Position numbers and translations under genes: made by a program. From Symbiodinium natans (taxonomy: Eukaryota > Sar > Dinophyceae > Suessiales > Symbiodiniaceae), in assembly GCA_905221605.1 (NCBI GenBank), contig CAJNDS010002147.1, positions 519,141 through 573,978 on the forward strand: 54,838 nt of DNA, in the 5' to 3' direction. The notes beneath the pieces were generated by a model. It was not told where the DNA came from. It did not search any database and saw only the letters and a program-made list of their open reading frames with translations. Positions 1 through 10,245 of the stretch are shown piece by piece. Numbering within the stretch: position 1 is the first letter of the stretch; every line of letters starts with the position of its first letter.

Positions 1-3000
1 GGCCCTGACGACTTCGAAGAGCTCATGCCGCAGCTCAGACGCATGCGGAGAGGGTTGAGCTTTTTTTTTGGGGGGGGGTTTAGGGTTTAGGGTTTAGGGT
101 TTAGTGTTTAGGGTTTAGGGTTTAGGGTTTAGGGTTTGGGGCATAGGGCTTAGGGCTTAGGGTTTTAGGGTTCAGGCGTTAGGGTTTAAAGGTTGTTGAC
201 GTCAAGACTTTTAGGGTCTAAGCTTGGGGCTTTTTTTGGTTTTTGCCGTTGTGTTTTTAGCTGTTTTGGGTTCTCGGATCTTACGGGCTTTAGGCGGTCT
301 CTTCAAGTCTCTGGGTCTAAGGGCGGGGGGTGTGGCGGGCTTGGGCCTTTGCAATTTGCAAGCATTGGAGCTTTTGGGGTGTCAAAGCCCTGTGCAGGGT
401 GGCAGGGTCTCAGGTTTTAAGGGTCACTGAGTGTTGCGGGTTCCCATAGGTTCCCAAAGCCCGCAGACCAGGGTTTAGGGTTCACTTAGGGCAGACTAAA
501 ACCCCTAAACCCTAAACCCCCAAACCCTAAACTCCCTGCAGTGTTGTTGCGAGGCTGCTAGGCAGGTGGCAAAAAAAACCCTAAACCCTTCCATCGTCCG
601 TTTTATCTGTTAACAAGCCGTGCACCCTAAAGCCATCCTTATTTGAACCCTAGACCCTAAAGCACCTTAAAGCTTTAAAGCCCCACAAGCCTCTAGAACA
701 AACCCCTAGACCTTAAACCCTACACCCCTCAAACTTCCCCCGCCCCCCCCACACCAATAACAAAAACTTCTAGCTTCCCTTAAGAAGCCCGACACACTAA
801 GCCCGTCATTAAAACTTCCCTCCGAACCCCTAAACCCTGAGCCTGTTCCGAAACCCTAATTCTATACAGTAGCCCTGGGGCCTAAATCCCAATAACCCTC
901 AATAACCCTGAACCCTTCGAACCTAAGCCCTAGTAGCCCTAAACCCTAACAACCCGCCAATAACCCCATGCCCCCTCAAACCCTGAACCCTAAACCCCAG
1001 TAGCCCTAAACCCTAGTAGCCCTAAACCCTCAACCCTAGTAGCCCTAAACCCGAAACCCTAAACCCTAAACCCTAGTAGCCCTAAACCCGAAACCATAAA
1101 TCCGCTGCCCTGAGGCTGGTGCGGATGAAGTGGCCTTCCTGGTCGTATCATTGCATGTCGCGGAACTGGTGGGCCGCAATGAGAAGGGGTTACTAGGGTT
1201 AGGGTTTAGGGCTTAGGGCTTAGGGTTTAGGGTTTAGGGGTTTGGGGGGTTTAGGGGGTTTAGGGTGTTTAGGGGGTTTAGGGGGTTCAGGGGGTTTAGG
1301 GGTTTAGGGGGTTTAGGGGGTTTAGGGGGTTTAGGGGGTTTAGGGTTGAGGCCGGAGGGCTTGAAGGAGTCTAGGGTTGTCAGGGTTTAGGCCGTGGGGC
1401 TTGAAGGAGTTTAGGGTTAGGAGGGTTTTTAAGGCTTGCTGCTGCTAGGGATATAGGTTTAGTCGGGTGGTTTAGTCCCGCAGTACCTCTATTCCCGATG
1501 TCTAGGAACCGATGCCCCAACAGCCTATACCAAGCCTACAAACCCTATAAGACCCTACAAGACCCTACGAAGCCCTACAAAACCCTACAAAACCCTACAA
1601 AACCCTACAAAACCCTACAAAACCCTACAAAACCCTACAAAACCCTTCAAAACCCTTCAAAACCCTTCAAAACCCTTCAAAACCCTTCAACACTCTAAAA
1701 GGCCTCGTGAGTAGGGTCTCAGATCTTCGAGGCTCCCCTGCGGTGATCGCAGCTGAGCTGTGGCTTGCAGTCTGACAAGAGCCCTTGGGGTTTAGGGTTT
1801 AGGGTTTAGGGTTTAGGGTTTAGGGTTTAGGGTTTAGGGTTTAGGTTTAGGGTTTAGGGTTTAGGGGGTTTAGGGCTTGCATCCCATGATGTTGGGTTAG
1901 GCTTAGACCTTGAGGTCGTATGAAGTTGTATGAACCAAGGCAAGCTCCCCAACTCAGTAGGCATAGGGGGTATTGGACTCTAAACCCCAAACAGCTCAAG
2001 ACCCCAAACCCTGAACCCTAAACCCTAAACTGCCCTAAACCCTACTAAACCCTACTAAACCCTACTGAACCCTACTAAACCCTACTAAACCCTACTAAAC
2101 CCTACTAAACCCTACTAAACCCTACTAAACCCTACTAATCCTTACTAAACCCTACTAAACCCTACTAAACCCTAAACCCTACTAAACTCTAAACCCTAAA
2201 CCCCACAAAACTTATTTCCCCCCCCCCCCCCCCCCCCGGCAAAAACCTGAAGCCCCGCAGCTTGCGAAGCCGCGGCCTAGTAAGGAATTGCCACAGCTTT
2301 TCGGCCCCTTGGCTGTTTTGAAGTTCACAGGGGTTTGGGGTTTAGGGTTTAGGGCGGTTTAGGGTTTAGGGATTAGTTTTATTTTTTTCTGCTGATTTTT
2401 TGGCACGCCATTGGCGGGCTTACCGCACCAGAGTGCCCGGCAGTGTGTCCGATTGTGGTCAACGAAGCCCTGAACCCCAAACCCCTAACCCCAAACCCTA
2501 AACCCTAAACCCTGAACCCTAAACCCTAAACCCTAAACCTAAACTCTTGCAAAAAAACATCCTGTTGAGCCGAAGACAGGAGCCCCAAGTGCCAAGGGCA
2601 GCCTCCTGAAGCCCTAAACCCTAAACCCTAAACCCTAAACCCTAAACCCTAAACCCAAGGACTTCTTCTGCCAAATGCTGGGCTTCCCATCTGCGCCCAA
2701 GTTCGGCCTGCGTCTGGCTCTGCAATTGGGGCTTAGGGTTTAGGGTTTAGGGTTTAGGGTTTTGGGTTGTAGACCTGATTCCCTACTTTAAAAAATTGCC
2801 CTTCCAGGAGGCAAATTGACCAAGTGATCTCCCCAATCCCGACACCTCCTGAGTCTGCTTCTGCTGCACCGCAGAGGGTCCCCTCCTGACTCTCATGTAG
2901 GCTTTGGAGTCTTGGGGTTTAGGGTTTAGGGTTTAGGGTTTAGGGTTTAGGGTTTAGGGTTTAGGGTTTAGGCGGAGGAGGCAGTGCTGGCAGTCATCAA

Positions 3001-4165
3001 GTCCGGTTTCACAAAGGGTTCAGGGTTTGGGGTTTAGGGTTTAGGGTTCGGCCATGGAGAGCAAATTCCAGCTCGGACAATCTGGATCATGATCAGGGTG
3101 GCTGTTCTGCAAAGGGGGCGGGCCACTTCGGGGGTCATATAGGGGTCGGAATAATTACTAGTAATATTCCCCTTAACCTCCCAAAACCCTGTAAATATTC
3201 ACCCTAAACCCTAAACCCTAAACCCTAAACCCTAAACCCTGAACCCTGAACCCTGAACCCTGAACCCTGAACCCTGAACCCTGTTCTAATTCTTAAGGCC
3301 CACATATTGCTCACCCCCTGATGCCTTAGGTCGGAAACCCGAAGCCCTGAAACCCGAACTGGGTAAGATGTCAGCTGAGTCCCTTTCGGGTTTAGGGTTT
3401 AGGGTTTTAGGGTATTAGGGTTTTGGGTTTAGGGTTTAGGGTGCAGTAGTCCGACCCCCTCCAGGGTTCAGGGGTTGAGGGTTAAGTCGGATGAGGTCCC
3501 CAAAAAATCCCCAAACCTTTACAACCCTAAACCCTAAACCCTAAACCCTAAACCCTAAACCCTAAACCCTAAACCCTAAACCCTAAACCCTAAACCCTAA
3601 ACCCCAAACCCTAAACCCTAAACCCTAAACCCTGCCCAGGTTCGGGTGTGGTAACGAGCATCTCTGCATAGGCTCGGCTCCGTTCTGCGTCCTCGGGTTT
3701 AGGGTTTTCCATTTTGGTAATAGTACCGACTAGCCACCCCTAAAAACCCATATTCCCAATACCATATTCCCAATACTTGAATACCTTCCTACCCCCATCA
3801 AGCCCGAACCCTTCCCAGTACCCTCCAACACACAACATAGTTTCATCCAAACCCTAAACCCTAAACCCTAAACCCTAAACCCTAAACTCTGCGCCAATGC
3901 CCTCCAAATCCACCTGCCCAAGCACACCAGTCCTTCTTAGTAGCCCGTTGGCACCCTTTTCCCTTTTTTTGTTTCTGGCTTCCCTTATAAAGTAACCAAC
4001 CCAAAAAAGGGTGCCCGGTTTAGGGTTTAGGGTTTAGGGTTTAGGGTTTAGGGCTGCTAAGCCTTACTTCCCAGTCTGCGAAAGCTAGACCAATTTTTGG
4101 GACGACCTGGCCACCCGCGGCGCCAGCGAAGCTGACAAGGACGGACTGATCACAACTGTTTAGGG
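1..4165 (+). CDS. Exon islands of an unidentified gene (partial)
   Basis: Unrecognised. Short open stretches with splice-like edges stand between telomeric arrays: 1-57 (GPDDFEELMPQLRRM), 1115-1188 (ADEVAFLVVSLHVAELVG), 1722-1775, 2415-2468, 2548-2612, 2680-2735 (KDFFCQMLGFPSAPKFG), 2972-3015 (AEEAVLAVIKSGFTK), 3895-3935 with 4062-4092, and 4093-4160 (ASEADKDGLITT). The last has an EF-hand-like D-x-D-G run, but that is weak. The gene enters from the left edge. Frames between islands were not all reconciled, so these could belong to more than one gene. What lies between the islands is telomeric repeat and palindromic element. Confidence 0.35.
1233..1345. repeat. Locally homogenised 9-mer TTTAGGGGG array
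   Basis: About a dozen units of TTTAGGGGG, with one TTCAGGGGG and one TGTTTAGGG variant, follow a normal TTTAGGG stretch. The extra two Gs are shared by nearly all units, so this variant seems to have spread by local expansion. Confidence 0.85.
1534..1692. repeat. Variant 10-mer arrays CCCTACAAAA and CCCTTCAAAA
   Basis: About 16 units of a ten-base telomere-like repeat. The first two thirds are CCCTACAAAA and the last third CCCTTCAAAA, with a sharp change near 1640. An open frame of 66 codons over this block (1498-1698) is only the repeat read in frame (repeated KPYKTLQN) and is not a gene. Confidence 0.85.
2036..2195. repeat. Variant 10-mer array CCCTACTAAA
   Basis: Roughly 14 near-identical units of CCCTACTAAA, flanked on both sides by ordinary CCCTAAA. 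It is followed by an 18-base C run at about 2219-2237. Confidence 0.85.
3137..3308 (+). mobile_element. Short repeat element, family C copy 1, split by a telomeric array
   Basis: The left part (starting ATATAGGGGTCGGAATAATT) and right part (TTAAGGCCCACATAT) match a second copy at 44501-44607. In this copy the middle is replaced by about 85 bases of CCCTAAA and then eight CCCTGAA units (3202-3287). The ends are weakly inverted (ATATAGGGG against CCCACATAT). No protein is encoded. Confidence 0.75.
3705..3850 (-). mobile_element. Palindromic element, family F copy 1 (truncated)
   Basis: The sequence from TTTTCCATTTTGGTAATAG onward is the reverse complement of the right two thirds of the complete copy at 7591-7797. 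The far end is lost where a CCCTAAA array begins at about 3850. Non-coding. Confidence 0.75.
3936..4061 (+). mobile_element. Introner family A, copy 1 (target duplication CCTT)
   Basis: It begins CTTAGTAGCCCG and ends GCTGCTAAG, an inverted pair. CCTT stands directly on both sides (3932-3935 and 4062-4065). The interior carries the family hallmark of a T-rich loop between ACCCTTTT and AAAAAGGGT; then a TTTAGGG array (4017-4052) replaces most of the right arm. Taking out the element plus one CCTT leaves an open frame running from the left island (QIHLPKHTSP) into the right one (YFPVCES). Confidence 0.8.
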
Positions 4166-4502
4166 TTTAGGGTTTAGGGTTTAGGGTGTGTTTATTGTTT
4201 GGTGTTGAGCTGCAGTAAACGCGATCGTATCTTGCTTCTTCCCCAGTCGTTCACGTCGACGTTTCGCCCTCTCAATGTTCTCTTTCTCCGGTTGGGGCAC
4301 CCTGTCAATTTCGTTTACTCCTAGAGTTGGCCACTCGTGTAGCCAGCGGAGTTGCAGGTAAAGCCGCCATATTCAGTGGAAGTCCTCCGTCCTGCATTCA
4401 GCAGCGTATCGGCTCGAATCGGGTCCAATCGGTTCACGTTTCACAGCCCCTGCGTCCGATCTTGCCTAAACCCTAAACCACCCTAAACCCTAAACCCTAA
4501 GT
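4166..4502 (+). promoter_or_regulatory. Upstream region and candidate trans-splice acceptor of the membrane protein gene
   Basis: This spacer has no convincing coding frame. A pyrimidine-rich run ending CTTCTTCCCCAG (AG at 4245-4246) is a good candidate acceptor, possibly for the dinoflagellate spliced leader, about 255 bases before the start codon. Three short CCCTAAA groups sit just before the ATG (4465-4500). No TATA-like element is evident. Confidence 0.35.
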
Positions 4503-5048
4503 ATGTTGCTGGCGGCAGAGGATGATGAGCTGAGCAGGCCGCTGCTTGACAGCAGCGGTGCGAAGCGATGGTGCCAGAAGGGTACGTGTTTGGGTGTGGC
4601 TTTGGCAATGGCCATTGCTTGCACTCTTAGTGTGGCATTGGCGCAGCAGCCCTGGCTCAATTCCTCCGTCAAGAAGAAGCTGGGGAGGCTTGTTGCCATG
4701 CAGGACAAGTCAGGCATGGTCTATGACATTGACTACGGCTATGGGAATGCTTCAGACTTTCCAAAATCGCGTCCTTGGGTTTACGAGAACTTTCAGGAGT
4801 GCATGTTTGATTTCTGGCTCTGGGCGCCCATCATGCAAACCTTCTCAAGCACCGTATACAAAAACGAAGAAAGGCTCTGTTATTGCGCCTACATCAATAG
4901 CACATCGGCTGCAGATGCTCAACGCCGCAGGAAGATAGTTCTCTGGTGTGTGGAGGACTATCAAGGGAACAGTCATGGAGCTGAAACCTGCTTTGCAGAC
5001 GTTTGTCCGAGCGCAGTCCAGAAGTGCATGGACCCCCCCTGCTTCTAA
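4503..5048 (+). CDS. Cysteine-rich type II membrane protein, unidentified
   Basis: An uninterrupted 181-codon frame, the longest clean single-exon ORF outside the ankyrin gene. The N-terminus is acidic and cytosol-like (MLLAAEDDELSRPLL). A hydrophobic segment follows at residues 28-48 (CLGVALAMAIACTLSVALA), then a 130-residue domain predicted to face the lumen or outside. That domain has eight cysteines (ECM, LCYC, LWC, ETC, DVC, KCM, PCF) and three N-glycosylation sequons (NSS, NAS, NST). These features suggest a disulfide-bonded secretory-pathway or surface protein. I do not recognise the family. The start is the first Met in frame, directly after a CCCTAAA array, so an upstream exon is possible. 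It ends in TAA, with another CCCTAAA group 35 bases on. Confidence 0.75.
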   Translation: MLLAAEDDELSRPLLDSSGAKRWCQKGTCLGVALAMAIACTLSVALAQQPWLNSSVKKKLGRLVAMQDKSGMVYDIDYGYGNASDFPKSRPWVYENFQECMFDFWLWAPIMQTFSSTVYKNEERLCYCAYINSTSAADAQRRRKIVLWCVEDYQGNSHGAETCFADVCPSAVQKCMDPPCF

Positions 5049-5572
5049 TAGCCGAAAGCTAAGCTACCTTAACATCCTAAACCCTAAACCCTAAACCCTA
5101 AACCACTTAGGCGTAGGCCGGGGGTAAGCAGGGGATCCGTTTGAGGGCGGTGGCTGGCGTCCAACGACCAGTGTTTTTGAAAAGTGTGCCGCGTGGGTTT
5201 CCCCGAACCTTCCTAGGCCCCGGTTGCCTCGCACCCCTAGGTTCAGGGCTGCCCTAACCCCTTCGGAAGCCCCCGTAGGAGTGCCCGTCGAGTGCCCCCC
5301 TCACCCAACCCCTTCAGGGCTGTCAGGGCACCCTATTTGGCCCGGTTTTGCCAACCGCTAGGCGCCCGATCCTCTCCCCGCCCGATTTCCCGAACCCCTC
5401 GTCCCCCCTGTGCTGCCCCTTCTTCGATACATCAGTCAGAGATTCCGAGCTTTTGAACCGTCCAGGCTTTCACCAACTCTCGCCTTGGCTCGTGGGAAAA
5501 GGGTTTAGGGGTTTAGGGTTTAGGGTTTAGGGTTTAGGGTTTAGGGATGTTTGGGGTTTAGGGTTTAGGGTT
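5049..5572. other. GC-rich spacer
   Basis: No coding island is supported here. It holds a CCCTAAA group at 5077-5103, a C-rich stretch with recurring 'accccttc..ggg' motifs (5200-5340), and TTTAGGG arrays at 5500-5570. A 60-codon frame at 5348-5530 runs straight into the array and ends GFRV, so I treat it as an artefact. Confidence 0.5.
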
Positions 5573-5876
5573 TGCGCTGAACATTCATGCCTTCCTCCCT
5601 GCCATCCCGCTGGCGTCTCTAGCCCAGGGCTCATACCTTCTTTGACTGAATCACACGTCTCCGCGAACTCCAGCGCAGTATCAACTCAACACCACACCAG
5701 CGCAAAGTCAACGGCTGAACCCTAAACCCTCAACCCTAAATCCTAAACCCTAAACCCCCCCTCATCTCCTGTCCCTGGCAACCCGCCCTACCTCAGGAGG
5801 ATCCTCTTCTTCGTCTACAACGCCGAGCCCTTTAAAGCAGATCCAGTACTACCACTACAAGTGCCTTAGGTGGTTC
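5573..5876 (+). CDS. Two possible exons, unidentified
   Basis: Two open islands are separated by a CCCTAAA group: 5573-5655 (LNIHAFLPAIPLASLAQG) and 5786-5876 (PYLRRILFFVYNAEPFK). The second stops where the AT-rich island starts. No family is recognised. The following AT-rich DNA may have interrupted this gene. Confidence 0.3.
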
Positions 5877-5879
5877 GGG

Positions 5880-7590
5880 ATATGAGCAATATTTTTACAA
5901 ACACGTGAAACAAAAATGTATAAAACAAAAAATGGTATTAGAAAGGTTATAAAAAACAACAAAACGCCGAACACACAACAAAAACATTGGAAAACAAAAC
6001 GTATACACGTACAAACTAACAAGAAAAAAACGCATAAATTCAACTTTTAAAACACATGCTGTGGGATTTTTGGTGGTATGGGAGGACAACCAGAACATTA
6101 TACAATTAATACTGTTATAATTGGCTCAAATTTTAAACAAGCAAGGTTCTAATTATAGAATTTGTATAATCCATTAAGTCCAAAATAGGTTGGTTCATTA
6201 GCCTTCCAAGAATTTTGTCAAAGTCCCTAATTATTGTTTCTGCTTTGAAGCCCTGATTGTATATATGATCCCAAAGATTACTGTCTTTAAAAACATTATT
6301 TGACTTCGAACATCCCCACCTTAGGGATTTGGATTGGGGTTGGGCATTTCAGGGAGAAAAGCCCCTGCAGTCCCCGATAGATGTTCTAATGTTTCATCTT
6401 CGTTAAATCTTAAGGAGTGGCTTTGGTAAGATCATTCATAATTAAGTAAATATTTATGAATAATCTAAAATAAGACGCCAAAATGTGTTGGTGAAATTAA
6501 CATGAGATTTGATAAAGATGATGTTCCAGAGAAAGATCATATCAACGGACATGTGTAAGGTGTCATGGGAAGAAAGATCTCGAAAACTTTACTAGGCACT
6601 ACCCGAAAACACAGCAGTCTGCTTAATGGAATACGTGCATCGGGTGCTTAGACAAGATGAAAAAAAAACATCAGGTAAGAAAGTTAAAGGGATGGTGGTG
6701 TTAGGGGAGTACGATGGACATGATGAAATGCACTAGATGTCATAGTTGGAAAGCAGTTGTTGACTTCGGATACAAGAATAGCGGAGAGGTTTATCACAAT
6801 TGATTTAAATGCAGAGAGAAAAGGCGTGAGTACAAGCAAGAAAAGCCAGTGGAGAAGAACGAACAGACAATAGTTTTTGAACGCGCGCGCAAACTGTTAA
6901 TGAACGACGAGAAGTTGGAGAAACGCTTCATATTGTTTGGTTTACATAAGGATTGAATGATGGCTGAAATTCCTATGGATTGATGTGTGGGCAAGACAGA
7001 CACCTAAAGGGATACTGACGGTATATCTTAAGACATGGAAGGCAGGAAATATTGCAAGGGATGCCAGAACATGCAGAAAATTGAAAAGTGCTCAGAAGGG
7101 TTGAAGACATGCAACGTTTGTAGAGAGAAATCGAGATGATACCAGCAAACACAAAAGGAAGATAGAAGCAGACGATCCCAGGAAATACCAACAACAACAT
7201 CCAGAAAAAGTTCAAGAATGGAGACAAACATGCGAAGGTGTGTAATAATGAAATCAAAAATCCAAGAAAGCTCACCACGAAAAACCACAAACTCACCAAT
7301 ACAATATCTGACAACAACTTGAAGATCCAGTTTTCGAAAGCGATGTTCCTAAACCTGACGCAATCAAAAATCATATATGGTAAAGAACGATACTTCTATA
7401 AGACTTGCGGTTTTGTCTATCTACCTTGTACGTGGAAACACCATTTCGAGAAACAACAACGTTTAATGTTTGTTAAGAAACAACCAGAAGAGATTGTGGA
7501 CGAACAATAGTGGTTTAATTTGTTCATATATTTTCTAGAAATCATTATTCGTTTGAGGGTTTTTATCTTACTTACAAATCATTAGAAGAT
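5880..7590. other. AT-rich island of foreign composition
   Basis: Base composition shifts abruptly to clearly AT-rich with poly-A and poly-T runs, and no telomeric repeat occurs for about 1.7 kb, the longest such gap near the left of the window. The right edge abuts palindromic element F (7591). Part of it (6723-7510) is a decayed Lys/Asn-rich zinc-ribbon frame. Open frames on the minus strand (5855-6098 and 6973-7374) are hydrophobic only because they are antisense to A-rich sequence. Composition and content suggest inserted DNA. Confidence 0.7.
6723..7510 (+). pseudogene. Decayed zinc-ribbon protein, possible large-DNA-virus origin
   Basis: Three cysteine modules follow one another in broken frames. 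First, 6723-6850: MKCTRCHSWK, a glycine turn, then FKCREKRREY, with an internal TGA. Second, 7035-7135: KYCKGCQNMQK followed by TCNVCREKSR, again interrupted by TGA. Third, 7238-7510: an open 90-codon tail with KTCGFVYLPCTWKHHFEKQ. Between them a shifted frame reads KYQQQHPEKVQEW. The pattern of CxxC, CxxCR[ED]K, lysine-rich linker and terminal Cys/His motif resembles small zinc proteins common in AT-rich algal giant viruses and their parasites. That family link is inference. TGA and TAA stops and a frameshift make it non-functional. Confidence 0.5.
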
Positions 7591-7797
7591 GGCCTTTTCC
7601 ATTTTGGTTTCTCATTGGGTATCGGGGTGGATGATGGGGAATATGGTTGGTTATGTTGGAGGATATGGATGTTTCAGGGTATGGTTCAGGCTTGGTGGGG
7701 TAGGATCGTATTCAAGTATTGGGAATATGGATTTTTAGGGGTGTGTTTCGGGCTAGGGGGGTGGCTAGTCGGTACTATTACCAAAATGGAAAAGGCC
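7591..7797 (+). mobile_element. Palindromic element, family F copy 2 (complete)
   Basis: Perfect 18-base terminal inverted repeats, GGCCTTTTCCATTTTGGT and its complement, enclose about 170 bases. The right part matches the reversed copy at 3705-3850. GGCC at each end could be part of the repeat or a duplicated palindromic target. No transposase is present, so it would be a non-autonomous element. It lies exactly at the right border of the AT-rich island. Confidence 0.8.
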
Positions 7798-8061
7798 TAT
7801 GCTAACTCATATTCCCTTCCCCCCCATAACGCTCAAGCCCCCTACCCCTTTAATATTTTCAAGATTCCCCATACAGCATCATATAATGGGAGTATATACT
7901 ATTCGGTGGTAGCGGAGGCTCAATACTAGGGGGAGGGGATTAGTCATGGACCGGTGCAATGAAGCCATTTGAAGTGTGGGTTTAGGGTTTTTTGGTTTGG
8001 AGTTTAGGGTTTAGACTTTGAAGGACCACGGATTGCAAGTTTAAGGTCGTTAAGGTTCCAG
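7798..8061. other. Spacer after element F
   Basis: Mixed sequence without a supported exon. A 104-codon frame (7615-7929) only translates element F and this spacer. One TTTAGGG-like group lies at 7979-8015. Confidence 0.4.
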
Positions 8062-10245
8062 GATTCTTCGCGAATTGTGGTTCTGCTGCTGGGCCGTGCC
8101 AGAACTCCAGGCTGTGGATTTAGGGTTGAGGGTTTGGGGTTTAGGCTTTAGGCTTTAGGGTTTAGGGTGGAATGTCGGCTATGTCAGCCAGAGGGGCGCC
8201 AAAAAGGCTACGAAGTTGGGACTTGCAGTCGGGTATGCTCAACCCTACAATCCCCAAACCTATTGCACCATGCACATCTACTTGGAACCCTAAACCCTAA
8301 ACCCTAAACCATGTAAGTCTGCCAATAGAAAGCTTATTCTTCTTCCCATAACCCACCTTACTAACCCTACTTGCGAAGGCAAAAGGGTTTGTTCCCCTTT
8401 TCCGGGGGGGGGGGGGGGGTTCCGATTCCCTATGAATAAACCCCATGACACTAAACCAACAAGGGCACCCTTTTTTGCGATGAGGTTCTGAAACCTAAAC
8501 CCTAAGCCCTAAACCTTGGACAGCCCGGTAGGCTGTTTAGCATAGGGTTTCTGTTTCGGGGCATACTACCTCAGGAACCATTTACTTGTCTCAAAAAACT
8601 ATTGCTTCATGTTCAGGAACTGTCTCAACACCCTTGGTCCGTGATTTTTCCAGAGTTTGCGACTCGAGTTTGGAAACGGTTCGGAACGGTTCGGAACGGT
8701 TTGGAACGGTTCGGAACGGTTTCGGAACGGTTTGGAATGGTTCGGAACGGTTTCGGAACGGGTTCAGGAGTTGGCGTGCCGAGGTGTTGCAAGGTCAGAA
8801 CGGTTCAGAACAACTTCTGTGCAAATAGATCCCGAAAACATGCAAATAGTTTCCATAGCCATGTTCCTGCAACAGATAAACAGCCCACCGGGTACGTAGC
8901 CCAACCTAAACCCTAAACCCTAACCCTAGAGGTCACTGGGCAGCCTAGGTCTGGGCCAGTTTGGGACTCTCTTAGCAGAAAGGCCGTATCTCAACAGCTG
9001 CGGGCAGGGGATTAGGGTTTAGGGTTAGGTTTAGGCGCGCTGAGACAAGCCTGTGCAAAAAGGGTGAGGTTTAGGGTTTAGGGTTCAGGGTGCAGAAACA
9101 CAGGCGGTTTTTGGTTTAGGCTACAAGAAATACCCCACCTGGGCCAAGCCGCGTAGCCTCGAAGCGAGCGAGGCAATGGCTCTTTGGCGGAAGCACGGTC
9201 TATGGTGTGGCTCAGCAGCCCTAAACCCTAAACCCTAAACCCTAAACCCTAAACCCTAAACCCTAAACCCTAACCCCTAACCCTAAAACCCTAAACCCAA
9301 GGCACGCGGGGTAACTTCTCGTTGCGAGCCAACCTTGTGGAAGCTATAGGATGTCTTTCAGACCTCGCAGGCCCTAATCCTGTCAGGTTATCACATGTTT
9401 ACTCTATGAGGGTTACCCTATGGGGTCATTATCAGGGGCCTACTATCTCCGGGTCTATGTTAGGGGTCCCTGATTATCGTAAACCCACATCTAGCCTCGA
9501 AACCTGGTTTTGGGGCTCCTGAGGGAAGAGTCTGGGCTTGTCTCGAACTTTTGGATCCAAAACCTCGTACTTGGAGGTTCATGGGTGCTTAGAAATACTG
9601 TTCTAAGCGGGGCAAACGATGGTCATAACCCTATTTAGGGTACTGATAACGCTATTTCAAGTACCCATGATTCTCCAAGTAGGGTTTTGAGGGTTTTGAG
9701 GGTCTTGGGGTTTAGGTTTAGGGCATGAGGAGTCCTCTGGGATCGTTCGGGCTTAGGATTTAGGGTTAGGCCCCAACACGTGAGAGAGATTTAGGGCTGC
9801 CATGACCATGGTTTTGTTTTTTCAAGATGCTGGTGAGTTTGGCTCAGCCCTGCGACTTTCATCCCGCGTTCGCCAAGAACGTCGGCCTGAGGGCACAGGC
9901 TGAACAGGGCCGAGTCAAGGCACGTTTTAGGCTTGCGCTACTTTAGGCCTGTGAGCTTGTGCCTGAATCGTGAACCCTGGGCCAGAATTTGGGCTGGCAG
10001 GCTTCTGAGGGCTGCGCCTGGCAGTGTCATACTGTTCTCCGAAAACCCTAAACCCCTAAACCCTAAACCTAAACCCGAAAACCCAAAACCCTAAACCGAA
10101 ACCCTAAACCCTAATCCCTAAATCCTGTCTTAGATTGAGGCGGAGCTGTAGCTTCGGCGCCTGTGTGTCCCTGCGACCTGGTGAGGCAGGATGTATGGGC
10201 CTGCATCCCCCTCAGCCAGAAGAAGCATTCCTGAACATCCCAACC
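8062..10245 (+). CDS. Exon islands, unidentified
   Basis: Open islands with splice-like edges lie at 8062-8112 (SSRIVVLLLGRA), 8167-8243 (NVGYVSQRGAKKATKLG), 8815-8890 (ENMQIVSIAMFLQQINS, followed by the donor-like GTACGT), 8949-9009, 9150-9222 (EASEAMALWRKHGLW), 9322-9390 (NLVEAIGCLSDLAG), 9833-9945 (HPAFAKNVGLRAQAEQG) and 10155-10245 (GCMGLHPPQPEEAF). All are on the + strand. I could not link them in one frame and recognise no domain, so this is at least one gene but possibly several. Confidence 0.35.
8676..8766. repeat. Self-complementary minisatellite GGAACGGTTC
   Basis: Eight to nine units of a 10-11 base repeat around GGAACGGTTC or GGAACGGTTT. The unit is nearly its own reverse complement, so any two units can pair. 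All three frames stay open across it (80-104 codons) but give only repeats such as NGSERFGT. Confidence 0.85.
9570..9679 (+). mobile_element. Palindromic element family B, copy 1
   Basis: It starts CTTGGAGGTTCATGGG and ends CCCATGATTCTCCAAG, with inner matches (CTATTTAGGGTACTGATAA). About 110 bases, non-coding. This family is the most numerous palindrome in the window. Confidence 0.85.

Noticed and set aside
1498-1698. 66-codon frame rich in KPYKTLQ
   Set aside because: Pure translation of the CCCTACAAAA and CCCTTCAAAA arrays.
6973-7374. 133-codon minus-strand frame, very hydrophobic, looks like a membrane protein
   Set aside because: It is antisense to an A-rich, lysine-rich zinc-ribbon reading on the + strand. 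Its Phe/Leu richness comes from poly-A runs. The cysteine spacing supports the + strand reading.
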